The notes beneath the pieces were generated by a model. That model saw only the letters and a program-made list of their open reading frames with translations. It was not told the origin of the DNA and searched no databases. A DNA stretch of 64,000 nt, taken from contig NC_054751.1 in the NCBI RefSeq assembly GCF_018143015.1, positions 23,698,425-23,762,424 on the forward strand, written 5' to 3'. This document shows, piece after piece, positions 42,926 to 53,646 of the stretch. Both the position numbers and the translations under genes were made by a program. This DNA is from Lytechinus variegatus (Eukaryota; Echinodermata; Echinoidea; Temnopleuroida; Toxopneustidae). Each line of letters opens with the position of its first letter. Positions within the stretch are counted from its first letter, which is position 1.

Positions 42926-43669
42926 CTATTGATGCAAATCAACATTTTTCTGAGGTGGACTTGACCTTTAACGAGTGCACGTGCGGCCCGCTTCCGAAAC
43001 TGAAAAAACACCCCAATTTAAACCGGTTTTTTTTGGTCACGCATGTTAAGAGCAATATATTTGACTGGCCCCCGGGTATAAATGCGACATTCCTTATGTG
43101 TGAAAGGGTGCCCTGTCCCCAAACTGTTGCCCATGGTTACAGTCATAACCGAGAGAGCGAGGAAAGTCATTCTGCCCCCGGGTATAAATGCGACATTGTT
43201 ATTTTCTCAATTGATGAAGGGTAATTTCGAATTACACGACACAAGCCTTTATACTTTCTTCATTTTCTGAACTTTTTCATCAAAGACTTTAACATTCCTT
43301 ATGTGTGAAAGGGTGCCCCTGTCCCCAAACTGTTGCCCATGGTTACAGTCATAACCGAGAGAGCGAGGAAAGTCACTCTGCCCCGGCCGCGCCGGGTATA
43401 GATGCGACCGATCCGACATTGTTATTTTCTCAATCGATGAAGGGTAATTTCGAATTACACGACACAAGCCATTATACTTTCTTCATTTTCTGAACTTTTT
43501 CATCATAGACTTTAACATTCCTTATGTGGGTCACTCTGCTTCTTCGAAGATGTCTTATACATCGTCATCTTAATCATAAGGTTTTTCTTTGTCCAGTATT
43601 TGGAATCTTGTCCAGTATTCTTGTCCAGTTTTCCTTTGTCCAGTATTTGGAATCTTGTATTTTTTCGGC

Positions 43670-43830
43670 CTCACCAATTTTCCCAAGGGTAGAAAGGTTC
43701 CCCAGAGCTATCTACCCTTTGGAAAAATTGGTGATGCCGAAAAAATGTCTCTGCCGGGAATCGAACCCGGGCCCCCAGCTTTGAACGCCGGTGCCTTAAC
43801 CACTAGACCACAGAGATGGGTTAATGGTTA
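43670..43830 (-). mobile_element. tRNA-derived SINE upstream of the gene 2 linker exon
   Basis: Minus-strand tRNA-like head at 43747-43817 with A box TGGTCTAGTGG, B box GGGTTCGATTCCC, and stems that fold as a cloverleaf. The loop of the anticodon arm reads GTTCAAA, which would give UCA. The adjoining body is itself an inverted repeat (43670-43745). It is shared with 62690-62850. I treat it as a SINE because identical heads occur in a multicopy family. Confidence 0.65.
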
Positions 43831-43865
43831 GGGCGGGCCAGATCCGATTGACCGTCAGATAGACA

Positions 43866-43959
43866 GATTTTCGACACTATACCAATTATATTTTCCTTTG
43901 TCATTGTTCAAAACTCATTCACCCGACAAAGGAAAATATAATTGGTATAGTGTCGAAAA

Positions 43960-43961
<2 letters not shown>
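43866..43961. repeat. Perfect 37-bp inverted repeat, 22-bp loop
   Basis: Arms 43866-43902 and 43925-43961 are exact reverse complements and end directly at an (AT)n tract, 90 bp upstream of the linker exon. The unit 3 counterpart (62897-62933 and 62958-62994) is also perfect despite a changed loop. It probably derives from two opposed SINE bodies. Confidence 0.85.

Positions 43962-43962
<1 letters not shown>

Positions 43963-44010
<48 letters not shown>
43963..44010. repeat. (AT)n microsatellite
   Basis: About 45 bp of alternating AT following the hairpin. It is longer in unit 3 (62997-63062). Confidence 0.9.
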
Positions 44011-44019
<9 letters not shown>

Positions 44020-44051
44020 ATTATATCAAAACCTTTGTTCCCCCTCTTCAG

Positions 44052-44201
44052 GAATGCCGAGTCCTGTAGACCAAACGAACGATGGTAGCAGTGAAAACAC
44101 GAGTGGTGGTAATACAGTAATCAATGTCAATAGTAGTGGAGCTGTGTATATAAGATGGGGTAGAGATGTTTGTGTTGATGGATCAGAACTGGTTTATGCT
44201 G
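44052..44201 (+). CDS. Gene 2 linker exon
   Basis: 150 bp, phase 1 at both ends, acceptor CTCTTCAG, donor GTAAGA. It encodes the Ser/Asn-rich linker with NTS and NSS sequons and GAVYIRWGRDVCVDGSELVY. Its protein sequence is identical to the gene 3 exon and differs at a few residues from gene 1. Confidence 0.8.
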
Positions 44202-44678
44202 GTAAGAAAACATTTTCAAAAATACGTTCTATTTATTACCTTTTAGTCAATTTCATTCATTCACGCAGTTCAGTAGACTAAAAGCCGTGCGAGGGGGGGG
44301 GGGTAGGGTGAAACAGTAACTACATTTTACAACAGAGTTAAAAGCAATATGGCAACAAATATAATAATATTTTATAAAAAAATATGGAAATTAGAATATA
44401 TAGTAACATAATAATAATGATGATAATAATGATCAGTATAGCGTAATGAGCCGCCCCCCCCAAAAAAAAAATAGGGGGCACAACACGCAGTCACAATATT
44501 TCAACAGAGATTAACAACAACAATGTAAAGTTAATTTGTTATATATGTAAGTGAAGAGAATACTAAGAAGGTTATATAAGTGGCATTGGCCGAGAGACAG
44601 TAAGTAGACAATCGAATAGCATATAATCCTCTGCTGAACTGTACTTACAAGCATAATTGTTGTGTGCGCAATTTGTAG
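44202..44678 (+). other. Intron 3 of gene 2
   Basis: Short (477 bp) compared with over 1 kb in gene 1, because it lacks the TA-flanked element; the empty TA site is at 44641-44642. It contains a G run (44294-44302), an (ATA)n patch and a C-run/A-run junction near 44454-44470. Confidence 0.7.
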
Positions 44679-45163
44679 GTACTGCAGCAGGAGCTCACTA
44701 CCAACATACTGGAAGTGGTTCTAACTATCTGTGTATGCCACCTGACCCAATTTATGATGAACATCAGTCTGGTGGAAGTCGTGGTCTGCTGTACTCTGCC
44801 GAATATCAGACCAGCAACGCCATCGGTCGTCTCCAAGGTATCCACGACCACACACCAAAATGTGCAGTCTGTAGGGCGCCCTCAGGACGATCTACCAAAT
44901 TGATGATCCCTGCGCGGAACGAGTGCCCTTCTGACGAGTGGCGCCTGGAGTACAGTGGTTACCTCATGTCAGCCTATCATGGCCACAAACGTACTGAGTT
45001 CGTTTGTTTCGATCATGACATGGAAGCAGAGCCTGGTACAGCTGGAAACGAAAATGGGGCTCTCTTCTACATGGTAACAGCGGCATGTGTGGCCGGAAGT
45101 GGTCTTCCTTGTGGACCCTATATTGACGGTCAGGAACTCACTTGCGCTTTGTGTACGATTTAG
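44679..45163 (+). CDS. Gene 2 terminal exon, C-terminal domain
   Basis: Acceptor TTTGTAG ends at 44678; stop TAG at 45161-45163. It encodes 160 residues with all nine cysteines of the gene 1 domain. About a dozen substitutions, mainly in the GLLYSAEY, GIHDHT and YLMSAYHG segments, avoid the cysteines and the IPARNEC core, so this exon has been under constraint until recently. Confidence 0.85.
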
Positions 45164-46311
45164 AAATTGTTTAGATCGAGTGATAATATAGTGCGTACGT
45201 TGAATTATATCTGTGTAGTGTAGCTCGTCTATTGAAACATGCAGTCGAAAAAAACAATTCCCGAAGGAATATGTCAAATTCGAAGTAGCTAGTACTTATA
45301 TAGTTGCACCCACTGTTTCTTTCCAAGTGTGCCATTGACAGATAATTTTCAGAAACCTTGACGTATTGGGGTTGGAGGATAGTGCCCATCCCCCCAAAAA
45401 ACCGCAAGCCCCTGACTTCCTTCAGTGTTCTCAATTGCAAATTTTAGCTAGTACTTAAAGAAAACATCCTCAGGCTTGGCCTTTTTTTGCCTCGCATAAT
45501 TTTTTTTTCTTTCTAATTTCATAATTATCATTAGCTCACATAATGCTTGCCTCAAAGGAAAATCATTGCATACAGTTATGTAACCATCATTAACAAAGAT
45601 GATTACAGATTGAGATATAGGAATCATTATTCAGTGACACGACATTTTCTCCTGCGACATTTGCTCCGATCTTAATATCTTAGAGGGGGTCGGATTGTAA
45701 TAGAGTTTTTGGTTCAGAATACTGTAAAGTTAATACCTCGGTCACATTTTGCTCTACTGGCGACCGTACGGCAAGTCGAAAACAGCCGTAACATTTTTGT
45801 ACCAGCTCCATATTGGTAGTTTCAATAAAAAATGAATCAAACGGCTGTTTTCGCCGTACGGCCGCCGTAGAGCAAATGTGACCGAGGTTCAATTAGGCTT
45901 CGGGTTTATTTAGTAGGTTTTGTTTGGCATGACGTGCAAATTTTCCATCGGAAAAATTATCTTGGAGCCCTGTATTCTTATAATCCAAAGTACAAACCAT
46001 AAACAGAACACAGTGCGCTTAGAAACACCATGCAGTATAGTAAGCGACTTTAAATGTTATGTATTATTATTATTAAACTGAAAGTTTACAGTCTAGACCC
46101 TACTCGAGGATCAGGCAATGTCCAGTCAACATTATAGTAACCGTTACGTAATAATATTGGTTGAATTGTAGCCAGCAACAACTCCTTGAGTGGTGACGGT
46201 ATAGTCGATATAATTATGAATATCTTGGGATTATTTCATCAAAGTTGTGAGCACCGACCGGTAATCGAGAAGCAGTTACCAGAGTAATCGATGGTAATCG
46301 TCAGACACCTG
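45164..46311 (+). other. 3' flank of gene 2
   Basis: Similar to 12505-13262. It contains the small palindromic MITE at 45735-45888, which unit 1 lacks here, and nothing coding. Confidence 0.5.
45735..45888. mobile_element. Small palindromic MITE, full copy
   Basis: Arms beginning ACCTCGGTCACATTT and ending AAATGTGACCGAGGT extend inward over about 45 bp each, including CCGTACGG. Same family as 7482-7631 and as the Helitron-split copies next to the collagen exons. Confidence 0.65.
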
Positions 46312-47180
46312 GGTCATTCTCAGAAAAATGAACCAATTGATGGGGGAAGAAATCGTAAAAATGAAGTCTACAGAATGGGTTGAAAGATGCATATTGTGAA
46401 AGTACCATGTATGAGTAGGTGGCAACAGAAAAGGGGCAAGTCGCTGTTGCGTCAATTTGAAGTACTGACCGGATTAAGTCGAGCACTGTATATCATCGTT
46501 ACGGAGGTTAATCGTTAGCATGGCCCACTTATTTTACTCGATTAAATCACTTTTGAAATGATCGAAATTGAAATGCACACAATTTAGTTTTAGCGTGGTA
46601 TCAACAATTTCATTTTCTGAAGCAAAAATGTTTGCAAGATGGAAAAACTATTCAATATTGTTTTCAGAAGCAGGACTTTACCAATTAACATATAACAAAA
46701 AGTACCATAAAAATCATTGCACATCTTTCGTTCAGTTTAATGTTCATAATTTGAATGAGGCAACCTTAAAATATCTTTCATCCATAACCTGAGATCCTTA
46801 GCAATGCATGACCAATGCTGGGAATCCAAAGATAGTTTACCATTACATCCTCTCGATAGCTTTTAACCTTGTCAATCTTCGTTACGGAAGTTAAAATCAA
46901 GTTGCAAATTGCAATACTTATTTTGTTAGCTTGGGAACATCCATATCAAGGTATTCGTCTACTTTTTTTTATTTATTAAAGATTAATGTGGAACGCATTG
47001 CTTAATCCCCCCATAAAAAATGTTAAAAACAGAACAGGAAGCGGACAACTGTCATTTTTGTTGTCGTTCTTGTTCAAAGTTGGAATGAGAAAACCGAATA
47101 ACCAAGCCACAGAATTGCAGTTCATCTTAAAGGTTTTTGGCAATAAACAAAATATAACAATCGCAGTCCCGTAACCAGGA

Positions 47181-47742
47181 CCCGGGGGCCACTTCCATTC
47201 ACGAGTGGATACCATGCGCGACCATGGGGTCTCGAAAAGCACCCTTAACACGTAATTTCCATATTCTGAAAATGCACCCCTTAACAAGTATTGGCGTGTG
47301 AAACCCTACCCTTAACAAGTATTGGAAACAAAACGATACTCTTGGCAAATATTCCCTGAAATGAACCCCTTAACAAGTACAGGAATGTTTTATTGTTACT
47401 GGTCCTTTGGTTTTCGGCTTTACCTTATTTGGTTTAGTACGACCCCACCTTCTACACCTCGCGCAAATAGGACTCTAAACACGTAGTGTTTGGGCAAAAA
47501 GGACATCCTTTATAAAACATTTTAATTTTGTTTTATCATCCCCGCAAATTCGACCCTAAACACGTAATTTTCCTAGCGAAATAGATACCCTTTTTTCATT
47601 AGTTTTGTGTTTTTGACACCCTTTTCACGTTACGTACGCCCGGTACGTACGTAACGTGCCCTATCATGAAAAGGACATCCTTTTTACGTGTTTTTTTGGT
47701 CGCGCATGGTATCCACTCGTCAATGTAAGTGGCCCCCCCGGG
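47181..47742. mobile_element. Nested foldback element with 8-bp target duplication
   Basis: Ends CCCGGGGGCCACTT and AAGTGGCCCCCCCGGG, with inverted arms of about 45 bp that include GAGTGGATACCATGCGCG. AACCAGGA is duplicated at 47173-47180 and 47743-47750. It sits inside the 3.86-kb element, so it is younger. The interior has several ACACGTAATTTTC-like repeats and no coding frame. Confidence 0.75.
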
Positions 47743-48146
47743 AACCAGGATGAGTTCTCTGGGTTACGAGGAATCCCACCGCTTGCCAATAGCCGAAAAA
47801 GATAAAGAGAGAAAAAAGGAAGAGAATTAAAAAAGGACATGGGGAAAGGAATAATAATAAAGTGAGGTGAATGAAACAAGAGGCTAAAAATCCACAAATA
47901 CATGAATTATTAATGAAATCTATATGATCTAATTGCGATTTGTTTTCATTATAATGATATTGTTTCATTGAGATACGCAATTACGCATCCTGTTCGTGAT
48001 TTAAAAAAAAATATGAATAGCCAAAATGTTTGATTATCGAAATACGTATAATAAATTCCAACAAACCGTGAGTGTTTGAAATACCCCTTTCCATGTTTTC
48101 ATGTCAGTAGGCCTATATCCATTATTTCAGCGCTTTTTCATGCGCA

Positions 48147-48390
48147 TTAAAGGGGTCATCCAGGCTGAAAAATCTGATCTGAACAGATAATAATCAGACA
48201 AACAAAATACTGCAAATATGATCAAAGTCGAACGAGGAATAACAGCGTTATGCCATATGAAAGATATGCATTATTTTAGTGAAACAGTTTGGTCTATGCA
48301 TATCTTCATGAATATTAAAAGAGTTGATTGATGGTGTAGATACATATAATCCCCACTTGTTCTTTTGCATTCTCTTGCATGAAATTGTTT
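48147..48390. mobile_element. Left half of another TTAA-type MITE
   Basis: TTAAAGGGGTCATCCAGGC begins a segment resembling the left half of a TTAA-flanked MITE, different from the AGGACAAGTCC family. No right end is found before the palindrome array. Confidence 0.35.
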
Positions 48391-48399
48391 TTTATTCAA

Positions 48400-48910
48400 T
48401 TTATATCCTCTTTTTTTGAAAGTGTGCTTAAAATGTCTGGTCTTCATATTGGAATGACATATTTTCAGCTCGCGCTTCGCACTTGCTGCTTATCATTTCC
48501 TTAGTCAGACAACCATCCTTTTTATGATTACAGAAAGTTAATAGAATGTCCCATTTTGGGTTCTAAACCTAAATAAGCGAACGTTTTACCCTTGCAATAA
48601 TTGTTTATTGTATATATGTCTTGTTCTCAAATTAAAACGTCCAAAAAGTTATTGTTCTCAGATCAAAATATAAAATATTTACAGTCGCATCAATTCTTGT
48701 AATAAGTACAAACAGTGTTTAGAATGTCAAGGTTTCAGTCAGAATACGAAAAAAAAAACAGCTAGCACTTTGTACTTGCATTAATACTTTATTCAGATAA
48801 CATCCTGATCATTTCAACAACAAAAAATGCTTAGAATGTCAAGTTTTCAGATTAGACTATTCACAAGTTTTAGCTCGCACTTTGCGCTCACATTTTTGAT
48901 CGGTGAAATA
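48400..48910. repeat. Array with CpG palindromes, reverse orientation
   Basis: Repeats containing TCAGCTCGCGCTTCGC and worn variants at intervals of about 110 bp, matching in reverse the array at 24600-25375. Part of a nested hAT-like element within the 3.86-kb transposon. Confidence 0.5.
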
Positions 48911-50178
48911 ACCTTCCTCATGAGTCATCGCAAATAGTTTTCCTTTCTCTTTCCTTGTCCATGAAACCTTAATTGTTTCTCCTTCTTCCCTTTTTCTCCA
49001 CCGTTTCTACCGACTTCAGCATTAGACAAAGGCATGTCACCTGTTCTGGAACTAGAATCGTACTTTCAATCCCAGCAAAGTACAGCAGAGAAGTTTATTA
49101 ACTTGCGTAACAGTATTGTTACGGAAGTTAATGCACTTTCTATAGCAAAGAAATTTAGAAATTTTAAGTTCTAAAGAAGATTCCAATATTCAAAATTTGT
49201 AGTATGAATTATTCAAAATTCCAAAAGCATTAAATATCAAATATAATTCTCGGGAAATTGTTTTCGCTGGCAATTTTCCCTCTTTACAAAGTGATGTTGA
49301 AAATAAGATCTGCAATAATAATTTTACAAGGATGAATAGCTATTATTTCTATGGGTACGTAGGTGGAGGGTACCTTATATAATTCATATCTGTATGATCC
49401 GGAGTGATGCATTATAGCACAAATTTGTAGCATATTCAAGAAAAAATGTTACGGAAGTTAATGCGTTACGGAAGTTAATGTCTTTGTGCTTTGTGGTCCA
49501 ACGTGGACCTTATTTAGCAGCCCTACCTTTGAAAACTGTATTTATTATGAAAGGTGTCTCTTATCCTATATAATACTGAATCCTTAACAGAACTGCCAAA
49601 GTGCATATTTTCTTAAGGTGCGTTACGGATGTTAAACCTGTTTAGTCATACATTTCATTTTTTAAGAATAGTCCTTTATTTTAATGAATATCACTCTACT
49701 TGCAGACACATTATCATGTAATATCATTCAGTTTAAAAGGGAGAAAAAATTGTGGCAGTATTCGTCACGGAGGTTAAAATGAATTGAGGACAAAGTTAAA
49801 AGTGAAATTAATCACAAAGTGATCATCAAATACTAGGATAAGCCCAGTTTGTCAGACGTATACACCCTGCTGCCCTCACCAGACATTGATGTAGGTAAGA
49901 AATACAGAGTACATATAAAAGAGAATGATAGTAAAATAAAAAACTGACCCGAGACAATGTATATTCTAACAAAAAGCAAAAATAAAAGGCCTGTGTAATA
50001 GATATAGAGCTTTACTAGTCACTGGTCGCATATGGTTTGTGGAGCTAGTCTATATTATTGTCATTTTGTTGATAATATTTTTGTAGAAAATGTTCAGGGT
50101 TGTGAAGCTAGCGGGCATAAGATAGTCGAGACACGTTTTTTGTGAATCGTAACATTTTTTTTGAGAATGACCCACCTG

Positions 50179-51246
50179 TGCTTCGCAGCCAATAAAAAAA
50201 CATGGAATGTTTCGTTATGAGACGACAGATATTGATGAAACACCCCAGGTCTTCAATGTCTTAATGATAGTAATCTCAGCAATATAAACACTTTTCTTTG
50301 AATATTTTTATGGTAGAGTATTCTTCAGAACGATTGAAACCACGTTTTATGTTCTTTATATATGTCATAGTGGTCTATTGAAAGACAACGCCAGAAAAGG
50401 TGTATACTTATATTTCCATTTTATTCAGCCTTTTCAAAGTTTTCAATTACAAAGATTTCTGTTCAAATGTTGTGTCTTGCGCTTGTTCGGTAAATTATGT
50501 TGCGTGAACTATTATGGAGCTGTCACGTGATGATTGTAATTGATGTTGCCGATGATTTAAATGGGGGGAAGTTCATAACTATTCCAAATTTGATTTAGTT
50601 GTAAAATTAGGTGACGATGTGGAGATGAGTGAGGAGAGAATATGGTGGTGGATGAAGATGAGAGACAGGCCGGAGGATGAGGAGGATAAGGAAAAAGAGG
50701 AAGAACAGGCCGGAATGGGAGGAGCAGAAGGAGGAGGGCCTGCCGGCGCAAGGAGGTGGAGGAAGAGAAGGGGAGGAAGAGGGAGACAGTGGCGGCGGTG
50801 TTTTTTTTCTTACCTGATTGCCAAGAAAGCATTTGTATATAAGCAAGCAATCATGCATTGGATCGTTATAAGGTCCCTTCCGAGTCCAGGGACCAGGGGA
50901 GCGTGTCATGAAAGGAGAATTTGGAAAATTTAATTAATCCTTCATAATGACGTTTTTGGAATTTTTTATTCGCTTTCTTAAATGTTTAATTTTCAAAGAG
51001 GCAGATTTCGATCCACTCTACCTTCGTCTACCATGGAATTTTTTTTTCTTAAGAACTGAATTTCCGAAAATGTTACTCACCCACCACCCCCTAAAAAGAA
51101 CTGAAAATCTTACTGGGACGTGTTGCCATGATAATGAGCGCCCTAGCGGTGAAGTGGAAGTAGATATGGAGAAAATACATGAAGCAGGAAGAATGGGGCA
51201 CATCCACATAATAAGCATGGGGGGGGTACTGTGATATTTTGATTGT
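50179..51246. other. Intergenic DNA, end of unit 2
   Basis: Corresponds to 13263-14367, including the purine tract (50620-50790). No gene supported; the open frame at 50947-51234 is the counterpart of the one rejected in unit 1. Confidence 0.5.
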
Positions 51247-51823
51247 GCTGGGTATAAGACATGCATTGTTTTTAGCCTTGCCATTTTACCTCTGCCATTA
51301 TAAGTTTAAGTGGCCTAGCTACTGATGCCATCGATGAAGTTAAAACCGTTCATAAAACACTTGAGACAATATTCACCCTGTCTCTACAATTTTATTTATT
51401 ATAAACTAACACAACAATCTAACAGATATGTCGACAAAGAATTCAGTTTTGTTCAGAATTTTGAAAGCTGCATCATCTATGATTACAATTTTGCCTTTTC
51501 TTTTAATTTGTATCTCCGTGCTTTGTACACGTTTTTAAAAGTATTATGCATGAATTGCGTTGTGATTTATTTCGTATAGCTTTACTAATGCACCCTTCAG
51601 TGGCGGGTCTACGGGGGGGGGGGGGGGGGTAGGGGTTAACTGTTTGTTTGTCAAATTTCTCGGACAAACTCCCTCCTTGGAAAAAATCTATATTCGCCCC
51701 TGTCCTTATTCCCGACAATCAAGATCCAATCATTTTTAATTCTCATCTTCCCTCTTACCGGTGAATAAATGAATTTCCATTGAACACTAAAATCTCGACT
51801 GTTGAATCCCCGTTCATTTAGAT

Positions 51824-52862
51824 GGTGCCAGGTAAAAATGGCAGAGGTAAAAATGACAGAGGTAATAATGGCAAAGGTAAAAATGGCAGAGGTAATAATG
51901 GCAGGATAATAATGGCAGAGGTAATAAATGGCAGAGGTAATAAATGCATTATGTTCTTTTTGTAATGCGACACCCGAGACATTGGATCATTTGTTTTTTG
52001 TATGCCCTAAAATAGCATCCTTTTGGAATGCGTTGCGTACGAGAGTGACTGACTTTAGTCCTAATAATTTCCTTTCACGAGAAACTGTTTTATTTGGATT
52101 ACTAGAACCACTTACTCCATCCGCCTTAGCATTTAATTTTCTAATTTTACTTGGTAAACAATTCATTTTGCGATGTAAATACCAAGAGACTCTCCCTAGT
52201 TTAAAACAATTTAATTATTATCTTTTATCTTATAAAGTTACCGAAGAAATTATTGCAAAAAAGAAAAACAAACTCAATAAACACAATGTAAAATGGCAAA
52301 ACATAAACAAGTATTTTTCCATTGCATAAATTGTAACCACTGTAGATTCATATTTTGTGTTATCCTTTTTTGTGACTTTGTTTTATCTTCTGTTCATGTT
52401 GTAGTGGTGCTTCCGGTCATGTTAATACATGAAAATGTCATAATTTTTTTTTGGTTGCGCTATACCCCGGCGATGCCGCCAGGTCGACTCTGGACCGTTA
52501 GGTATGGCCGTACCCTCCTTTTTTCGGTTAATGGATCGTCCTGTCGGCAGCGCTGGGGTACAATTTTCTTGTAAATTAAGATTATGTTGTATGTACTTAT
52601 ACAATGTTCTTTTTTTATTGAAGTGCAACGATATGTTTTGTATATTTTGATTATTTTTATGACGAATAAAAACTGCAAAGAAAAAAAAATAATGGCAGAG
52701 GTAAAAATGGCAAAGGTAAAATTGGCAGAGGTAAAAATGGCAGAGGTAAAAATGGCAAAGGTAAAAATGGCAGAGGTAAAAATGGCAGAGGTAAAATTGG
52801 CAGATGTAAAAATGGCAAAGGTAAAAATGGCATTTTTACCTCTGCCATTTTTACACCGAGCC
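51824..52862. mobile_element. TU-like foldback with a LINE 3' end as its middle
   Basis: Units 1 and 2 show the empty site. Here CATTTAGAT (51815-51823) is repeated at 52863-52871. Both termini consist of GGCAGAGGTAAAAAT-type 15-bp repeats (51830-51947 and 52690-52830), and the last 30 bp are inverted relative to the array. This fits a sea-urchin TU-like foldback. The middle is the LINE end at 51948-52688. Confidence 0.65.
51948..52688 (+). mobile_element. L1-like LINE 3' end inside a foldback element
   Basis: The frame to 52329 encodes CSFCNATPETLDHLFFVCP followed by FWNALRTRV, the C-terminal zinc-ribbon motif of L1-type reverse transcriptases, and a Lys/Asn-rich tail. After the stop come a 3' UTR, AATAAA (52665-52670) and an A-run at the edge of the repeat array. 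The element is 5'-truncated and lacks the polymerase domain. Confidence 0.7.
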
Positions 52863-53520
52863 CATTTAGATATACCGTCTTTCTATCTTACCTATGGATA
52901 CCTATGGATGCTTCTGAACGCAGTCTAAGACTCAGTATATTCAGTTCCTAATTCTGTCTCCTCTTTAGGTTGGCCAGATCATGTCCTGGTGGGTCAGCGT
53001 CAAACTTGTACTTCACAGGTTCACATCTCCAATACTTATCCAGTCCATTCTCGAAGCTGTGGACACTGGGTGCATTTACTAATTCATCACTTAGGCTATT
53101 CCAAGGTGTCCTAATTCTTATGTAAAAAGAATTCTTACGTTTCTCAGTTACTGACCTCGGAATGTACAATTTTTATCATGATCTTTGGTAGGCCCGTGCA
53201 CCTGACGACCCAAATCTGGCACTACCTCTTGTGAAATAACTTACATACCTGTGAAATAACTTGTATGTTTCGATCATTATCTTCTCGTGCTCGGCGATAT
53301 GCTTATGTAGGAAGTTTTAGTTGAATCAATCTTTGTTCATATTGAAGGTTCTTTACTTCAGGTACCAACTTAGTGGCCCTTCTTTGTACATTTTCTATTG
53401 CTTGAAAATCTTTACATTTATTTCCTATTTTCTTATGAAGTTTCAATTCGTTATTGATTAATGACAATTTTTTTCACTGTAATGTGCATGACTGAAGCAA
53501 CTTTTGTCAAGAGTCGTTCA
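52863..53520 (-). mobile_element. LINE 3' fragment, unit 3
   Basis: Same reverse-transcriptase tail as 580-1206 and 14938-15552; the frame 53169-52948 keeps WNSLSDELVNAPSVHSF. The TU-like element inserted right beside it. Confidence 0.7.
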
Positions 53521-53646
53521 CTACACTCGCTCGCAGCAGGCGTTTATATAGTCTCTCGCATACTTACGAATTTATATCATGCAGCTTGTATACCAGTAAA
53601 TTGAAGTTGATGACCTTGATTTAAGTGTTTTGCTTACTCTACTGTA

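Larger units (their letters stand above)
33287..43762 (+). repeat. 10.5-kb duplicated block, second copy
   Basis: 10,476 bp matching 22277-32786. It contains the end of the AGGTCA repeat element (33287-34100), the foldback middle and array (34100-35413), the hAT-like left end with CpG palindromes (35414-36600), a hAT-like MITE (37181-37460), TTAA MITEs (37859-38451 and 40440-42967), the collagen exon (38750-38869), the Helitron-like element (38992-39796), the composite element (40996-42925) and the tandem repeat (43070-43510). It continues without a break into the linker exon of gene 2, so this copy is physically joined to the 3' half of the gene. Confidence 0.85.
17224..45163 (+). pseudogene. 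Short-chain collagen C4-like gene 2 (signal exon broken, collagen exon present twice)
   Basis: The parts in order are the damaged signal exon (17178-17312), two copies of the 120-bp collagen exon (27762-27881 and 38750-38869), the 150-bp linker exon (44052-44201) and the terminal exon (44679-45163). All exons after the first are open with GT-AG borders and phase 1. The second collagen exon belongs to a 10.5-kb block duplicated across a 500-N gap and may be an assembly artefact. If real, it would double the Gly-X-Y domain in frame. The intron after the signal exon is swollen by TU-like foldbacks, hAT-like elements and tandem repeats. The gene is either a young pseudogene or a working gene with an unseen alternative start. 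Confidence 0.65.
46312..50172. mobile_element. 3.86-kb TIR element with repeated GTTACGGAAGTTAA motif
   Basis: Inserted between units 2 and 3: unit 1 has the empty site GACACCTGTGCTTCGC (13258-13273). CACCTG is duplicated at 46306-46311 and 50173-50178. The ends are inverted GGTCATTCTCA(G/A)AAAAA. The motif GTTACGGAAGTTAA and close variants occur at 46498, 46881, 49118, 49448, 49465, 49622 and 49764, and inverted at 49098, that is, near both ends. No transposase frame is visible. Other elements are nested in the middle. Confidence 0.75.

Noticed and set aside
43747-43817. Functional tRNA gene with a UCA anticodon
   Set aside because: It folds as a tRNA and has A and B boxes, but the same head recurs on SINE bodies with varied anticodon loops, so it is a SINE.
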